Of a DNA stretch of 6,267 nucleotides, positions 1 through 5,217 are shown one piece after another. The notes beneath the pieces were generated by a model. That model saw only the letters and a list, made by a program, of their open reading frames with translations, had not been told where the DNA came from and ran no database searches. The DNA lies in NCBI GenBank assembly GCA_003484865.1, contig DMZT01000508.1, forward strand, positions 1 through 6,267, read 5' to 3'. Within the stretch, counting starts at the first letter, position 1. Each line of letters opens with the position of its first letter. The position numbers and the translations under genes were made by a program. The DNA comes from Stenotrophomonas sp. (lineage in GTDB: Bacteria; Pseudomonadota; Gammaproteobacteria; Xanthomonadales; Xanthomonadaceae).

Positions 1-2
1 TG

Positions 3-236
3 CTCGGCAGCGTGCTGCTGCAGGTCGCCAGCTTTGCCAGCCGCGACAACGCCACCCGTGCGCTCGGCCAGTTGTCCTCGGCGGGGATCGCCGGGGCCAG
101 CATCAGTGACATCGTCAGTGGCGGGCGCACCCTGTGGCGCCTGCGCGTGCCGGCCCCCGACCATGCCAGTGCCTCGGAACTTGCCGGCCGGATTGCCGGT
201 CTGGGCTTCGGGGCGCCGCAGATCGTGAAGGACTGA
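3..236 (+). CDS. rlpA: RlpA-type septal lytic transglycosylase, C-terminal SPOR domain (5' end missing)
   Basis: Only the last 77 codons are in the window; the reading frame is open to the left edge, so the start and any catalytic double-psi barrel lie outside. The visible part is a complete SPOR (sporulation-related repeat) fold: a first strand reading LLQVASFASRDNA, a helix, a central strand TLWRLRVPAP and a last strand ending GAPQIVKD. SPOR domains bind peptidoglycan glycan strands stripped of stem peptides, which accumulate at the division septum. RlpA of Pseudomonas aeruginosa is an outer-membrane lipoprotein that cleaves such strands. The name rests on context: rlpA sits directly upstream of the PBP5/6-type carboxypeptidase gene in E. 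coli and P. aeruginosa, as here. Without the N-terminus, another SPOR protein (for example a DedD- or FtsN-like one) cannot be strictly excluded. The gene stops at TGA 234-236, 14 bp before a hairpin. Confidence 0.75.
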   Translation, partial: LGSVLLQVASFASRDNATRALGQLSSAGIAGASISDIVSGGRTLWRLRVPAPDHASASELAGRIAGLGFGAPQIVKD

Positions 237-250
237 GCCTTCCGCTGCCC

Positions 251-272
251 GCGGCACGCCAGCGCGTGCCGC
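251..272 (+). terminator. Hairpin terminator candidate after rlpA
   Basis: A perfect 9-bp inverted repeat, GCGGCACGC (251-259) and GCGTGCCGC (264-272), with a CAGC loop, begins 14 bp after the rlpA stop codon. The stem is very GC-rich but is followed by only a weak pyrimidine stretch (CTCCTT), so termination may be partial and some rlpA transcription may read into dacC. Confidence 0.55.
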
Positions 273-285
273 CGCTCCTTGGGCC

Positions 286-291
286 TACAAT
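286..291 (+). promoter_or_regulatory. Candidate -10 element of the dacC promoter
   Basis: TACAAT at 286-291 matches the sigma-70 -10 consensus at five of six bases and lies just beyond the rlpA hairpin. Transcription would start near 298, giving a leader of roughly 44 bases before the dacC ATG. No good -35 hexamer is seen 16-18 bp upstream, where the hairpin arm lies. The call is therefore based on position and the -10 match only. Confidence 0.4.
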
Positions 292-341
292 GCCCCTTAT
301 CCCTCATCCCCCCTTGGCGCCCTCCAGGAGCTTGCTGTCCG

Positions 342-1559
342 ATGAAATTCCGCTTTGCCGCCGCTGCCATGGCCACGACCCTGTTCGTGGGCATGGTTTC
401 CGCCCAGACCCCCTTGCCGACCCCGGCACCGGCGCCTGCTCCCGCCGCCGCCGCACCGGCCACCGTGGCCACGCCGCCGGCCCCGAAGCCCAGCGTCTCC
501 AAGGCCTGGATCCTGATGGATTACGCCACCGGGCAGGTCCTGGCCGGTGAAAACGTGCACGAACAACTGGCCCCGGCCAGCATCACCAAGGTGATGACCT
601 CGTATGTCGTGGCCGCCGAGGTCAAGAACGGCAAGGTCCGTACCGACGACCAGGTGATGATGAGCGAGCGCGCCTGGCGCGAGGGCGGCGCCGGTACCGA
701 CGGCAGCTACAGCGGCTTCCCGGTCAACCAGACCGCGCGCCTGGAAGACATGGAAAAGGGCATGGCGATCCAGTCCGGCAACGATGCCGCGATCGCCCTG
801 GCCGAGCACGTCGCCGGCAGCGAAGAAGCCTTCGCCTCGCTGATGAACAGCTACGCCGCCAAGATCGGCATGAAGGACTCCCACTTCGTCAACGCCCATG
901 GTCTGAGCGCCCCGGGCCACCACACCACCGCCTATGACCTGGCGCTGCTGGGCCGCGCGATGGTGCGTGACTACCCGGAGACCTACGCCTACAACAAGGT
1001 GAAGGAATTCACCGTGGGCAACATCACCCAGCCCAACCGCAACCTGCTGCTGTGGCGCGACCAGAGCGTGGACGGCATCAAGACCGGCCATACCTCCGAA
1101 GCCGGCTACTGCCTGATGAGTTCGGCCCAGCGCGGCGACCAGCGTCTGGTGGCGGTGGTCCTCGGTGGCGGTTCGGAAAAGCAGCGCGCCGATGACAGCC
1201 TGGCCCTGCTCAACTGGGGCTTCCGCTTCTTCGAAACCCACCGCATGTACGAGCCGGGCAAGGTCGTGGCCGAGCACAAGGTGTGGAAGGGCAAGACCGC
1301 CACGCTGCAGCTGGGCGTGGCCCAGCCGATGCTGGTCAGCGTCCCGCGCGGCCGCTACAACGATCTCAAGCCGAGCATCGATGTTCCCAAGACCCTCGAG
1401 GCCCCGTTCACCGCTGGCCAGCAGGTCGGCACGCTGAAGGTGATGCTGGACAACCAGGTCGTCGCCCAGGCGCCGCTGGTGGCCGTGGCCGCCGTGGAAG
1501 AAGCCGGCTTCTTCAAGCGTCTGTGGGACAGCTTCTGGATGTGGTGGGAATCGGAGTAA
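342..1559 (+). CDS. dacC: D-alanyl-D-alanine carboxypeptidase, PBP5/PBP6 type (peptidase family S11)
   Basis: The 405-residue product removes the terminal D-Ala from peptidoglycan pentapeptides in the periplasm, limiting cross-linking. The start is ATG 342, preceded by AGGAG at 326-330 and opening a clear signal peptide (MKFRFAAAAMATT..., probable cleavage after VSA, residue 21). A Pro/Ala-rich low-complexity linker covers about residues 24-50. The penicillin-binding domain carries all three active-site motifs: S80-I-T-K83 (nucleophile Ser80, general base Lys83), S145-G-N147 and K247-T-G249. A PBP5 C-terminal beta domain follows at about 304-388. The last 16 residues (FFKRLWDSFWMWWESE) form a Trp-rich amphipathic helix, the typical anchor to the outer leaflet of the inner membrane. 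Length and architecture fit the family (about 390-405 residues). The symbol follows Pseudomonas usage for the gene next to rlpA; the E. coli positional counterpart is dacA, and sequence alone does not separate these paralogues. Confidence 0.93.
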   Translation: MKFRFAAAAMATTLFVGMVSAQTPLPTPAPAPAPAAAAPATVATPPAPKPSVSKAWILMDYATGQVLAGENVHEQLAPASITKVMTSYVVAAEVKNGKVRTDDQVMMSERAWREGGAGTDGSYSGFPVNQTARLEDMEKGMAIQSGNDAAIALAEHVAGSEEAFASLMNSYAAKIGMKDSHFVNAHGLSAPGHHTTAYDLALLGRAMVRDYPETYAYNKVKEFTVGNITQPNRNLLLWRDQSVDGIKTGHTSEAGYCLMSSAQRGDQRLVAVVLGGGSEKQRADDSLALLNWGFRFFETHRMYEPGKVVAEHKVWKGKTATLQLGVAQPMLVSVPRGRYNDLKPSIDVPKTLEAPFTAGQQVGTLKVMLDNQVVAQAPLVAVAAVEEAGFFKRLWDSFWMWWESE

Positions 1560-1577
1560 TCCGGTTCGACCGCACTG

Positions 1578-1609
1578 AAAAAAGACCGGCGCATGCCGGT
1601 CTTTTTTTT
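1578..1609. terminator. Bidirectional rho-independent terminator shared by dacC and the lpxR-like gene
   Basis: GACCGGC (1584-1590) pairs with GCCGGTC (1595-1601) around a GCAT loop. The stem is flanked by six A on the left (1578-1583) and eight T on the right (1602-1609), so each strand has a GC stem followed by a U-tract. It lies 18 bp after the dacC stop and about 105 bp beyond the stop of the convergent minus-strand gene, so it can end both transcripts. Confidence 0.92.
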
Positions 1610-1636
1610 GGGTGGGCGATGGGCCGTGTGGGGGTG

Positions 1637-1660
1637 TGCCGACCAACGGTCGGCAGCTAC
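1637..1660 (-). repeat. REP-like palindrome with GTAG head (SMAG type), left copy
   Basis: TGCCGACC (1637-1644) and GGTCGGCA (1648-1655) form an 8-bp stem with a 3-base loop. On the minus strand the hairpin is preceded by GTAG (1660-1657), the hallmark of Stenotrophomonas maltophilia GTAG (SMAG) elements, which belong to the REP/RAYT family. The core resembles the copy at 1684-1705 in opposite orientation. No RAYT transposase gene is in the window. Assignment to SMAG is from recalled family features. Confidence 0.7.
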
Positions 1661-1683
1661 CAGGTGAACCGGTGCGGATCCGG

Positions 1684-1705
1684 GTAGTGCCGGCCGCTGG
1701 CCGGC
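1684..1705 (+). repeat. REP-like palindrome with GTAG head (SMAG type), right copy
   Basis: GTAG at 1684-1687 is followed by GCCGGCC (1689-1695), a GCT loop and GGCCGGC (1699-1705), a perfect 7-bp stem. It is the inverted partner of the 1637-1660 element; the two GTAG heads face each other 23 bp apart and both hairpins point outward, as in REP doublets (BIME/REPIN). It ends 9 bp past the stop codon of the minus-strand lipid A deacylase-like gene, so it will be in that gene's 3' untranslated RNA. Confidence 0.72.
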
Positions 1706-1714
1706 TCCTCGCAC

Positions 1715-2779
1715 TTACAGCGACCGGCTGATCGTGAAGCTGCCAAACACCGGCGCCTCGCGCTGCCCATCGAACTCGCGCGTGCTGTGGTAGCGCGCCA
1801 GCGCGAACTTCCAGCGCCCACGCATCACCGCCAGCCCGTACCCGGCCTGGCCGACCACATGTCGCTTGTCGACACTGTGGCTGTTGCGGAACGTGTTGCC
1901 GTCCAGCGTGATATCGCGGATCACCCACGCCGCATCGGTCGTGGCGAACAGATGCCACGACCACCCGCTCGGCTTGCCACCGCGCGTCGGCGCCGTGTTC
2001 TCACCGGCCGGGCGCAGGGGGGTACTGCCGAAATCGTCCGGCAGCTTCCAGCCGAAGCGCACTTCGCCACCGGCATTGAGGTGCGTGGCCAGGTTGCCCA
2101 CCGCGCCACCGTAATGGCTGATCGCATCCCAGCCCCAGCCGCCCAGGTTCTCCGTGGCATCGGCCGGCCACCGGCGCATCCGCTCGTGGGTCAGCATGAA
2201 CACCGGCTCGTTGTGCAGCTGGTTGTCCCAGCCCTGGAACTTCTCATCGCCCAGCAGCTCGTGCACCGCGTTCTGCACTTCTTCGCCCTGTGCCCAGGGC
2301 CCGACCACGCCCAACGCCAGCTGCGTTGTCTGCAGCCGGTCGCCGCGGCGCGCGTTGTACCCGAAGCTGCCGATCAGCACGCCCGCATACGGGCGGTCAT
2401 CTTCGATCAGGTCCTTCCGGGTGAAATCGGTCGGGGTGAAAATTCCCTGGGCCAGGCTGAAGATCATGTTCTGCTGTTCGAACTCGCCCGGGTGCAGCCG
2501 CTCCAGGTGGCTGTTGACCCAGCGCGCCAGGCGCGGCAGGCATGGGTCGTCGGTGTAGTCGACCAGATTCGGCGACACGAAGGTGATCTGGGCCCCGTTG
2601 GTATAGCCCTGATCCTGGTCCTTGCCGCCGAACAGATCGTTGTCAACGCGGAAATTGACCTGCGGCGGATGCTCGCGCATCGCATCGGGCCCGCATTGGG
2701 AGGCAGCCTGGGCGGCAGGCGCCGCCAGGGCGAGGACACCGGCAAGCGCGGCCGGCAGCGCGAAGGGCTTCAAGGACAT
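1715..2779 (-). CDS. lpxR: Outer-membrane lipid A 3'-O-deacylase-like protein (LpxR/DUF2219 family)
   Basis: The 354-residue protein starts with a clear signal peptide (MSLKPFALPAALAG..., likely cleavage after AQA, residue 25) and should form a 12-stranded outer-membrane barrel. Salmonella LpxR removes the 3'-acyloxyacyl chain of lipid A using calcium. Its known active-site elements are recognisable here: N47-D48 in VDNDLFGG (LpxR Asn9-Asp10), Y59-T60-N-G62 (Thr34 region), QGIFTP at 111-116 with basic R121/K122 near the LpxR Lys67 position, and the signature GPWAQGEEVQN leading to H173 and E179 (His122, Glu128). These correspondences are aligned from memory. The product is about 35 residues longer than LpxR and ends in Leu (TISRSL) rather than the aromatic residue usual in barrel proteins. 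No strong ribosome binding site precedes the ATG. The gene is antiparallel to its neighbours, convergent with dacC and divergent from ybeD. Family membership is firm; the exact deacylation is inferred. Confidence 0.85.
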   Translation of the reverse strand: MSLKPFALPAALAGVLALAAPAAQAASQCGPDAMREHPPQVNFRVDNDLFGGKDQDQGYTNGAQITFVSPNLVDYTDDPCLPRLARWVNSHLERLHPGEFEQQNMIFSLAQGIFTPTDFTRKDLIEDDRPYAGVLIGSFGYNARRGDRLQTTQLALGVVGPWAQGEEVQNAVHELLGDEKFQGWDNQLHNEPVFMLTHERMRRWPADATENLGGWGWDAISHYGGAVGNLATHLNAGGEVRFGWKLPDDFGSTPLRPAGENTAPTRGGKPSGWSWHLFATTDAAWVIRDITLDGNTFRNSHSVDKRHVVGQAGYGLAVMRGRWKFALARYHSTREFDGQREAPVFGSFTISRSL

Positions 2780-2972
2780 GGGATACCAGACTGGGATTTA
2801 TTCTTTCTTAAGCTGGTACAGCGTAGTCAGAGCGTGATCCTGTGAACAGGGCTGCGCACGCACTGCTGCGTATCAGTGGCGATACAGGCGTTTTCACGTG
2901 CCGTTCGGTACCGCTGTGCGCACGATCAAGCAGTGCTTGGGTTCGGGCGCGGGCATCCCCATAATCCGGGTC
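2780..2972. other. Divergent intergenic region between the lpxR-like gene and ybeD
   Basis: This 193-bp spacer must hold the promoters for both divergent units. The ybeD side has a recognisable promoter (2937-2965). The lpxR side has an A-rich stretch (minus strand, about 2796-2811) but no hexamer pair I would defend. Short inverted repeats are present: GTATC-N6-GATAC at 2870-2885, CGGTACCG at 2906-2913 and GTGCGCAC at 2916-2923. Any of these could be an operator, but none matches a regulator site I recognise. Confidence 0.5.
2937..2965 (+). promoter_or_regulatory. Sigma-70-type promoter for ybeD-lipB-lipA
   Basis: TTGGGT (2937-2942) and CATAAT (2960-2965) are separated by exactly 17 bp. The -10 hexamer matches the consensus at five of six positions; the -35 carries the key TTG. 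The expected start point is about 2972, immediately before the ybeD ATG at 2973, and no Shine-Dalgarno sequence is seen there. The mRNA may therefore be leaderless or nearly so. Confidence 0.6.
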
Positions 2973-3251
2973 ATGGAGATCAAGTCTGACAACCCCGACC
3001 ACGGCTTCCAGTTCCCCGGCCAGTTCGAACTCAGCGCCATGGGCGCGGCCGGCAACGACCTGGAACGCGAACTGCCGCGCCTGCTCGAGCTCGCCGGCCT
3101 GGAAGTGCTGACCGAACGGGTCAGCTGGAAACACTCGTCCAACGGCAAGTACGTGTCCGTGCGACTGGTGTTCAAGGCCGACAACCGCGAACAGTACGAT
3201 GCCGCCCACAACGCGCTGCGCGACCACCCGGAAGTGAAGTGGACGCTGTAG
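2973..3251 (+). CDS. ybeD: YbeD-family protein (DUF493/UPF0250), function unknown
   Basis: This 92-residue cytoplasmic protein belongs to the DUF493 family; E. coli YbeD has a small ferredoxin-like (ACT-like) alpha/beta fold with no established activity. Family marks visible here are the start [19 protein letters not shown] at 12-24, the [13 protein letters not shown] stretch at 51-63 and the C-terminus [12 protein letters not shown] 2973 is chosen because it gives the family length and N-terminus; a GTG at 2898 in the same frame would add 25 residues that lie over the promoter and look non-coding. There is no Shine-Dalgarno sequence before the ATG, which fits leaderless translation. The stop codon overlaps the lipB start, and ybeD-lipB-lipA order is conserved in E. 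coli and Pseudomonas. A regulatory role in lipoate metabolism is suggested by this linkage only. Confidence 0.9.
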   Translation: MEIKSDNPDHGFQFPGQFELSAMGAAGNDLERELPRLLELAGLEVLTERVSWKHSSNGKYVSVRLVFKADNREQYDAAHNALRDHPEVKWTL

Positions 3252-3946
3252 CCAGCTGCGCCACTGCCGCGGCCCCGGGCGACCGGGCGCCGCAACCGGC
3301 CCTCGTGCGTGACCTCGGCCGCCAGCCCTATGCCCCGGTCTGGCACGCCATGCAGCGTTTCACCGATGCCCGCACCGATGCCACCCGCGATGAACTGTGG
3401 GTGGTCGAGCACGACCCGGTGTTCACCCTGGGCCAGGCCGGCAAGGACGAGCACGTGCTCGCCCCGGGCGATATTCCCGTTCTGCATGTCGACCGTGGCG
3501 GCCAGGTGACCTACCACGGCCCCGGCCAGCTGGTGATCTACCCGCTGCTGCAGTTGCGGCGACTGGGGATCGGCGTGCGCGACTACGTGTGCCGGATCGA
3601 ACAGGCCATCATCGACACCCTGGGCGACTGGAACATCGGCGCCGAGCGCCTGGATGGCGCGCCCGGGGTCTACGTGGGCGGGGCCAAGGTGGCCGCGCTC
3701 GGCATCCGCGTCCGCCGCGGCTGCACTTTCCATGGCCTGTCCTTCAATGTGGCCATGGACCTGGAACCGTTCCGCCGGATCAACCCCTGTGGCTATCAAG
3801 GGCTGCAGGTGACCTCGGTGGTAGACTTGGGGGGACCGTCCGGCATGGCGGCCGTCACGCCGGTGCTGCTGGGCCATCTGGCCCGCCAGTTCGGCCTGGA
3901 CCTCGAGCCGGCCGCTGAACTACCCGATTTGACTGACGCGGCGTGA
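3239..3946 (+). CDS. lipB: Lipoyl(octanoyl) transferase LipB
   Basis: LipB moves the octanoyl group from octanoyl-acyl carrier protein to the lipoyl domains of 2-oxoacid dehydrogenases and glycine cleavage protein H, the first step of endogenous lipoate synthesis in the cytoplasm. The 235-residue sequence has the family core: [13 protein letters not shown] (56-68), [15 protein letters not shown] (85-99), [13 protein letters not shown] (143-155) with K150, [12 protein letters not shown] (160-171) and INPCGYQG (181-188) with C184. K150 and C184 match the catalytic Lys135/Cys169 pair of E. coli LipB, with the same 34-residue spacing. The start is taken as GTG 3239, which overlaps the last 13 bases of ybeD and has a poor GGAAG four bases upstream, suggesting translational coupling. 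GTG 3305 would give a 213-residue form, equal in length to the E. coli enzyme but with no ribosome binding site; the first 22 residues are thus uncertain. Confidence 0.95.
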   Translation: MDAVASCATAAAPGDRAPQPALVRDLGRQPYAPVWHAMQRFTDARTDATRDELWVVEHDPVFTLGQAGKDEHVLAPGDIPVLHVDRGGQVTYHGPGQLVIYPLLQLRRLGIGVRDYVCRIEQAIIDTLGDWNIGAERLDGAPGVYVGGAKVAALGIRVRRGCTFHGLSFNVAMDLEPFRRINPCGYQGLQVTSVVDLGGPSGMAAVTPVLLGHLARQFGLDLEPAAELPDLTDAA

Positions 3947-3964
3947 ACGCCGCCGACCAAGGCC

Positions 3965-4978
3965 ATGACTGAAACCACCGCTCGCCTCATTCCCCTGCAG
4001 GTTGTGCAGGGCGACACGCCGTCCGCCGCCCCGTTGCAGACCGGCGTCAAACAGATCGGCGGTGACAAGATCGGCCGCTCGCCGGTGCAGTTCGCCGACG
4101 TGCCGGTGCTGCGCAAGCCGTCGTGGATCCGCGTGCGGATTCCCTCCGGCAACGCCGTGCAGAACCTCAAGGCCAAGCTGCGTGAGAACCGCCTCGTCAC
4201 GGTCTGCGAGGAAGCCAGCTGCCCCAACATCCACGAGTGCTTCAGCCACGGCACCGCGACTTTCATGATCCTCGGCGAGGTCTGCACCCGTCGTTGCTCG
4301 TTCTGCGACGTCGCCCACGGCCGGCCCAAGCCGCCGGACGCCAATGAACCGGCCAGCCTGTCCCAGACCGTGGCCGACATGGGCCTGAAGTATGTGGTGG
4401 TGACCAGCGTCGATCGCGATGACCTGCGCGACGGCGGTGCCCAGCACTTCGCCGACTGCATCGGTGCCATCCGTGCCAGGTCGCCCAAGACCAAGATCGA
4501 AGTGCTGACCCCGGATTTCCGTGGCAAGGGCCGCATGGAGCGCGCGCTGGAGATCCTGGCGACCAACCCGCCGGATGTGTTCAACCACAACATCGAAACC
4601 GTGCCGGACCTGTACCGCAACGTGCGCCCGGGCGCGGATTACCAGTGGTCGCTGACCCTGCTCAAGAAGTTCAAGGCCCAGCACCCGGAGATCGCCACCA
4701 AGTCCGGCATCATGCTCGGCCTCGGCGAGACCCTGGAGCAGGTGCAGGCCACGCTGCGCGACCTGCGCGAGCACGACGTGGACATGATCACGATCGGCCA
4801 GTACCTGCAGCCGACCGCGCATCACCACCCGGTGCTGCGTTACTGGACCCCCGAGGAGTACAAGGCGCTGGAGGAGTACGGCAATGCGCTGGGCTTCAGC
4901 CACGTCGCTTCCGGGCCGATGGTGCGTTCGTCCTACCATGCCGACCGCCAGGCGGCCGACGCCGGCGTCGCCGGTTGA
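3965..4978 (+). CDS. lipA: Lipoyl synthase LipA (radical SAM)
   Basis: LipA inserts two sulfur atoms at C6 and C8 of protein-bound octanoyl groups, completing lipoate on targets first modified by LipB. Both iron-sulfur sites are intact in the 337-residue protein: the lipoyl-synthase-specific auxiliary motif CX4CX5C at C81, C86 and C92 (the cluster sacrificed as sulfur source), and the radical SAM motif CX3CX2C at C107, C111 and C114. The C-terminal RSSY motif (321-324), whose serine ligates the auxiliary cluster, is present, followed by HADRQA. Other family blocks are [12 protein letters not shown] (206-217) and MLGLGE (250-255). Length is in the usual range (about 320-340). The ATG lies 18 bp after the lipB stop with only a weak AAGG before it, so expression is probably coupled to lipB in one operon with ybeD. 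Confidence 0.97.
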   Translation: MTETTARLIPLQVVQGDTPSAAPLQTGVKQIGGDKIGRSPVQFADVPVLRKPSWIRVRIPSGNAVQNLKAKLRENRLVTVCEEASCPNIHECFSHGTATFMILGEVCTRRCSFCDVAHGRPKPPDANEPASLSQTVADMGLKYVVVTSVDRDDLRDGGAQHFADCIGAIRARSPKTKIEVLTPDFRGKGRMERALEILATNPPDVFNHNIETVPDLYRNVRPGADYQWSLTLLKKFKAQHPEIATKSGIMLGLGETLEQVQATLRDLREHDVDMITIGQYLQPTAHHHPVLRYWTPEEYKALEEYGNALGFSHVASGPMVRSSYHADRQAADAGVAG

Positions 4979-4983
4979 TCCCG

Positions 4984-5001
4984 CGGGCCCTTCGGGGCCC
5001 G
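4984..5001 (+). terminator. cUUCGg hairpin, probable terminator of ybeD-lipB-lipA
   Basis: CGGGCCC (4984-4990) and GGGCCCG (4995-5001) form a 7-bp stem closed by a TTCG loop, the very stable cUUCGg tetraloop, starting six bases after the lipA stop. The following TTCT is too short for a classical U-tract, so it may also act as an mRNA 3'-end stabiliser or a weak terminator. Confidence 0.7.
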
Positions 5002-5217
5002 TTCTGCCAATCCCCACTCGTCTTTCCCCGGCCGCGGCCCTGAACCGCGGATGGCCGCAGGCCTGTGCCTGCCCGCCGTTCTCCCCGGTATTCACAAATT
5101 TCTCCAACGGCCTCGGTAGGCTGAAGGCCCCGGTGACAAACGCGGCAACTTTCGGCACTGTCGTGGTGTCTGTAATGCACGCAGTCTCTCCCTTGGCAAG
5201 GTGCCACGAGCTAGTCC
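5002..5217. other. Intergenic region upstream of prc
   Basis: No convincing gene is present here. It holds small hairpins (GCAGGC-CTGT-GCCTGC at 5057-5072, GGCCT...AGGCC at 5109-5129), a 10-bp GC palindrome at 5030-5039 and the candidate prc promoter at 5145-5176. Frames that cross it do so with composition typical of GC-rich shadow frames. Confidence 0.5.
5145..5176 (+). promoter_or_regulatory. Candidate prc promoter, possibly of sigma-E (RpoE/AlgU) type
   Basis: GCAACTT (5145-5151), 17 bp, then TCTGT (5169-5173) resembles the envelope-stress sigma-E pattern GGAACTT-N16/17-TCTGA with one mismatch in each box. The same place also contains TGTAAT (5171-5176), a five-of-six match to a sigma-70 -10 but without a good -35. 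Either reading gives a leader of roughly 35-40 bases to the prc ATG. Confidence 0.3.

Noticed and set aside
279..341. Upstream TTG start extending DacC by 21 residues
   Set aside because: It would bury the signal peptide behind a Pro-rich stretch, and overlaps the -10 element and the AGGAG ribosome binding site that serve ATG 342.
297..1964. A 555-codon open frame on the minus strand opposite dacC
   Set aside because: It has low-complexity Gly/Val/His/Arg-rich composition typical of the antisense of a GC-rich gene, no recognisable domain, and runs through the terminator and REP-like repeats. The plus-strand gene has every expected family motif.
1787..2845. A 352-codon plus-strand frame opposite the lpxR-like gene
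   Set aside because: The minus strand has a signal peptide and the full LpxR/DUF2219 signature; the plus frame is Arg/Val/Gln-rich with no recognisable fold.
2840..2849. CTGTGAACAG as a LexA (SOS) box
   Set aside because: The half-sites are separated by 2 bases instead of the 8 of CTGT-N8-ACAG, so it does not fit the known site.
2898..2972. GTG start extending YbeD by 25 residues
   Set aside because: The family begins at the MEIKSD methionine, and the extension lies across the promoter.
2894..3877. A 327-codon minus-strand frame across ybeD and lipB
   Set aside because: It overlaps two conserved genes and the ybeD promoter, and its translation shows no domain, only antisense-type composition.
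3920..5158. A 412-codon minus-strand frame opposite lipA
   Set aside because: It mirrors the codon pattern of lipA, has no family resemblance and crosses the lipA terminator hairpin.
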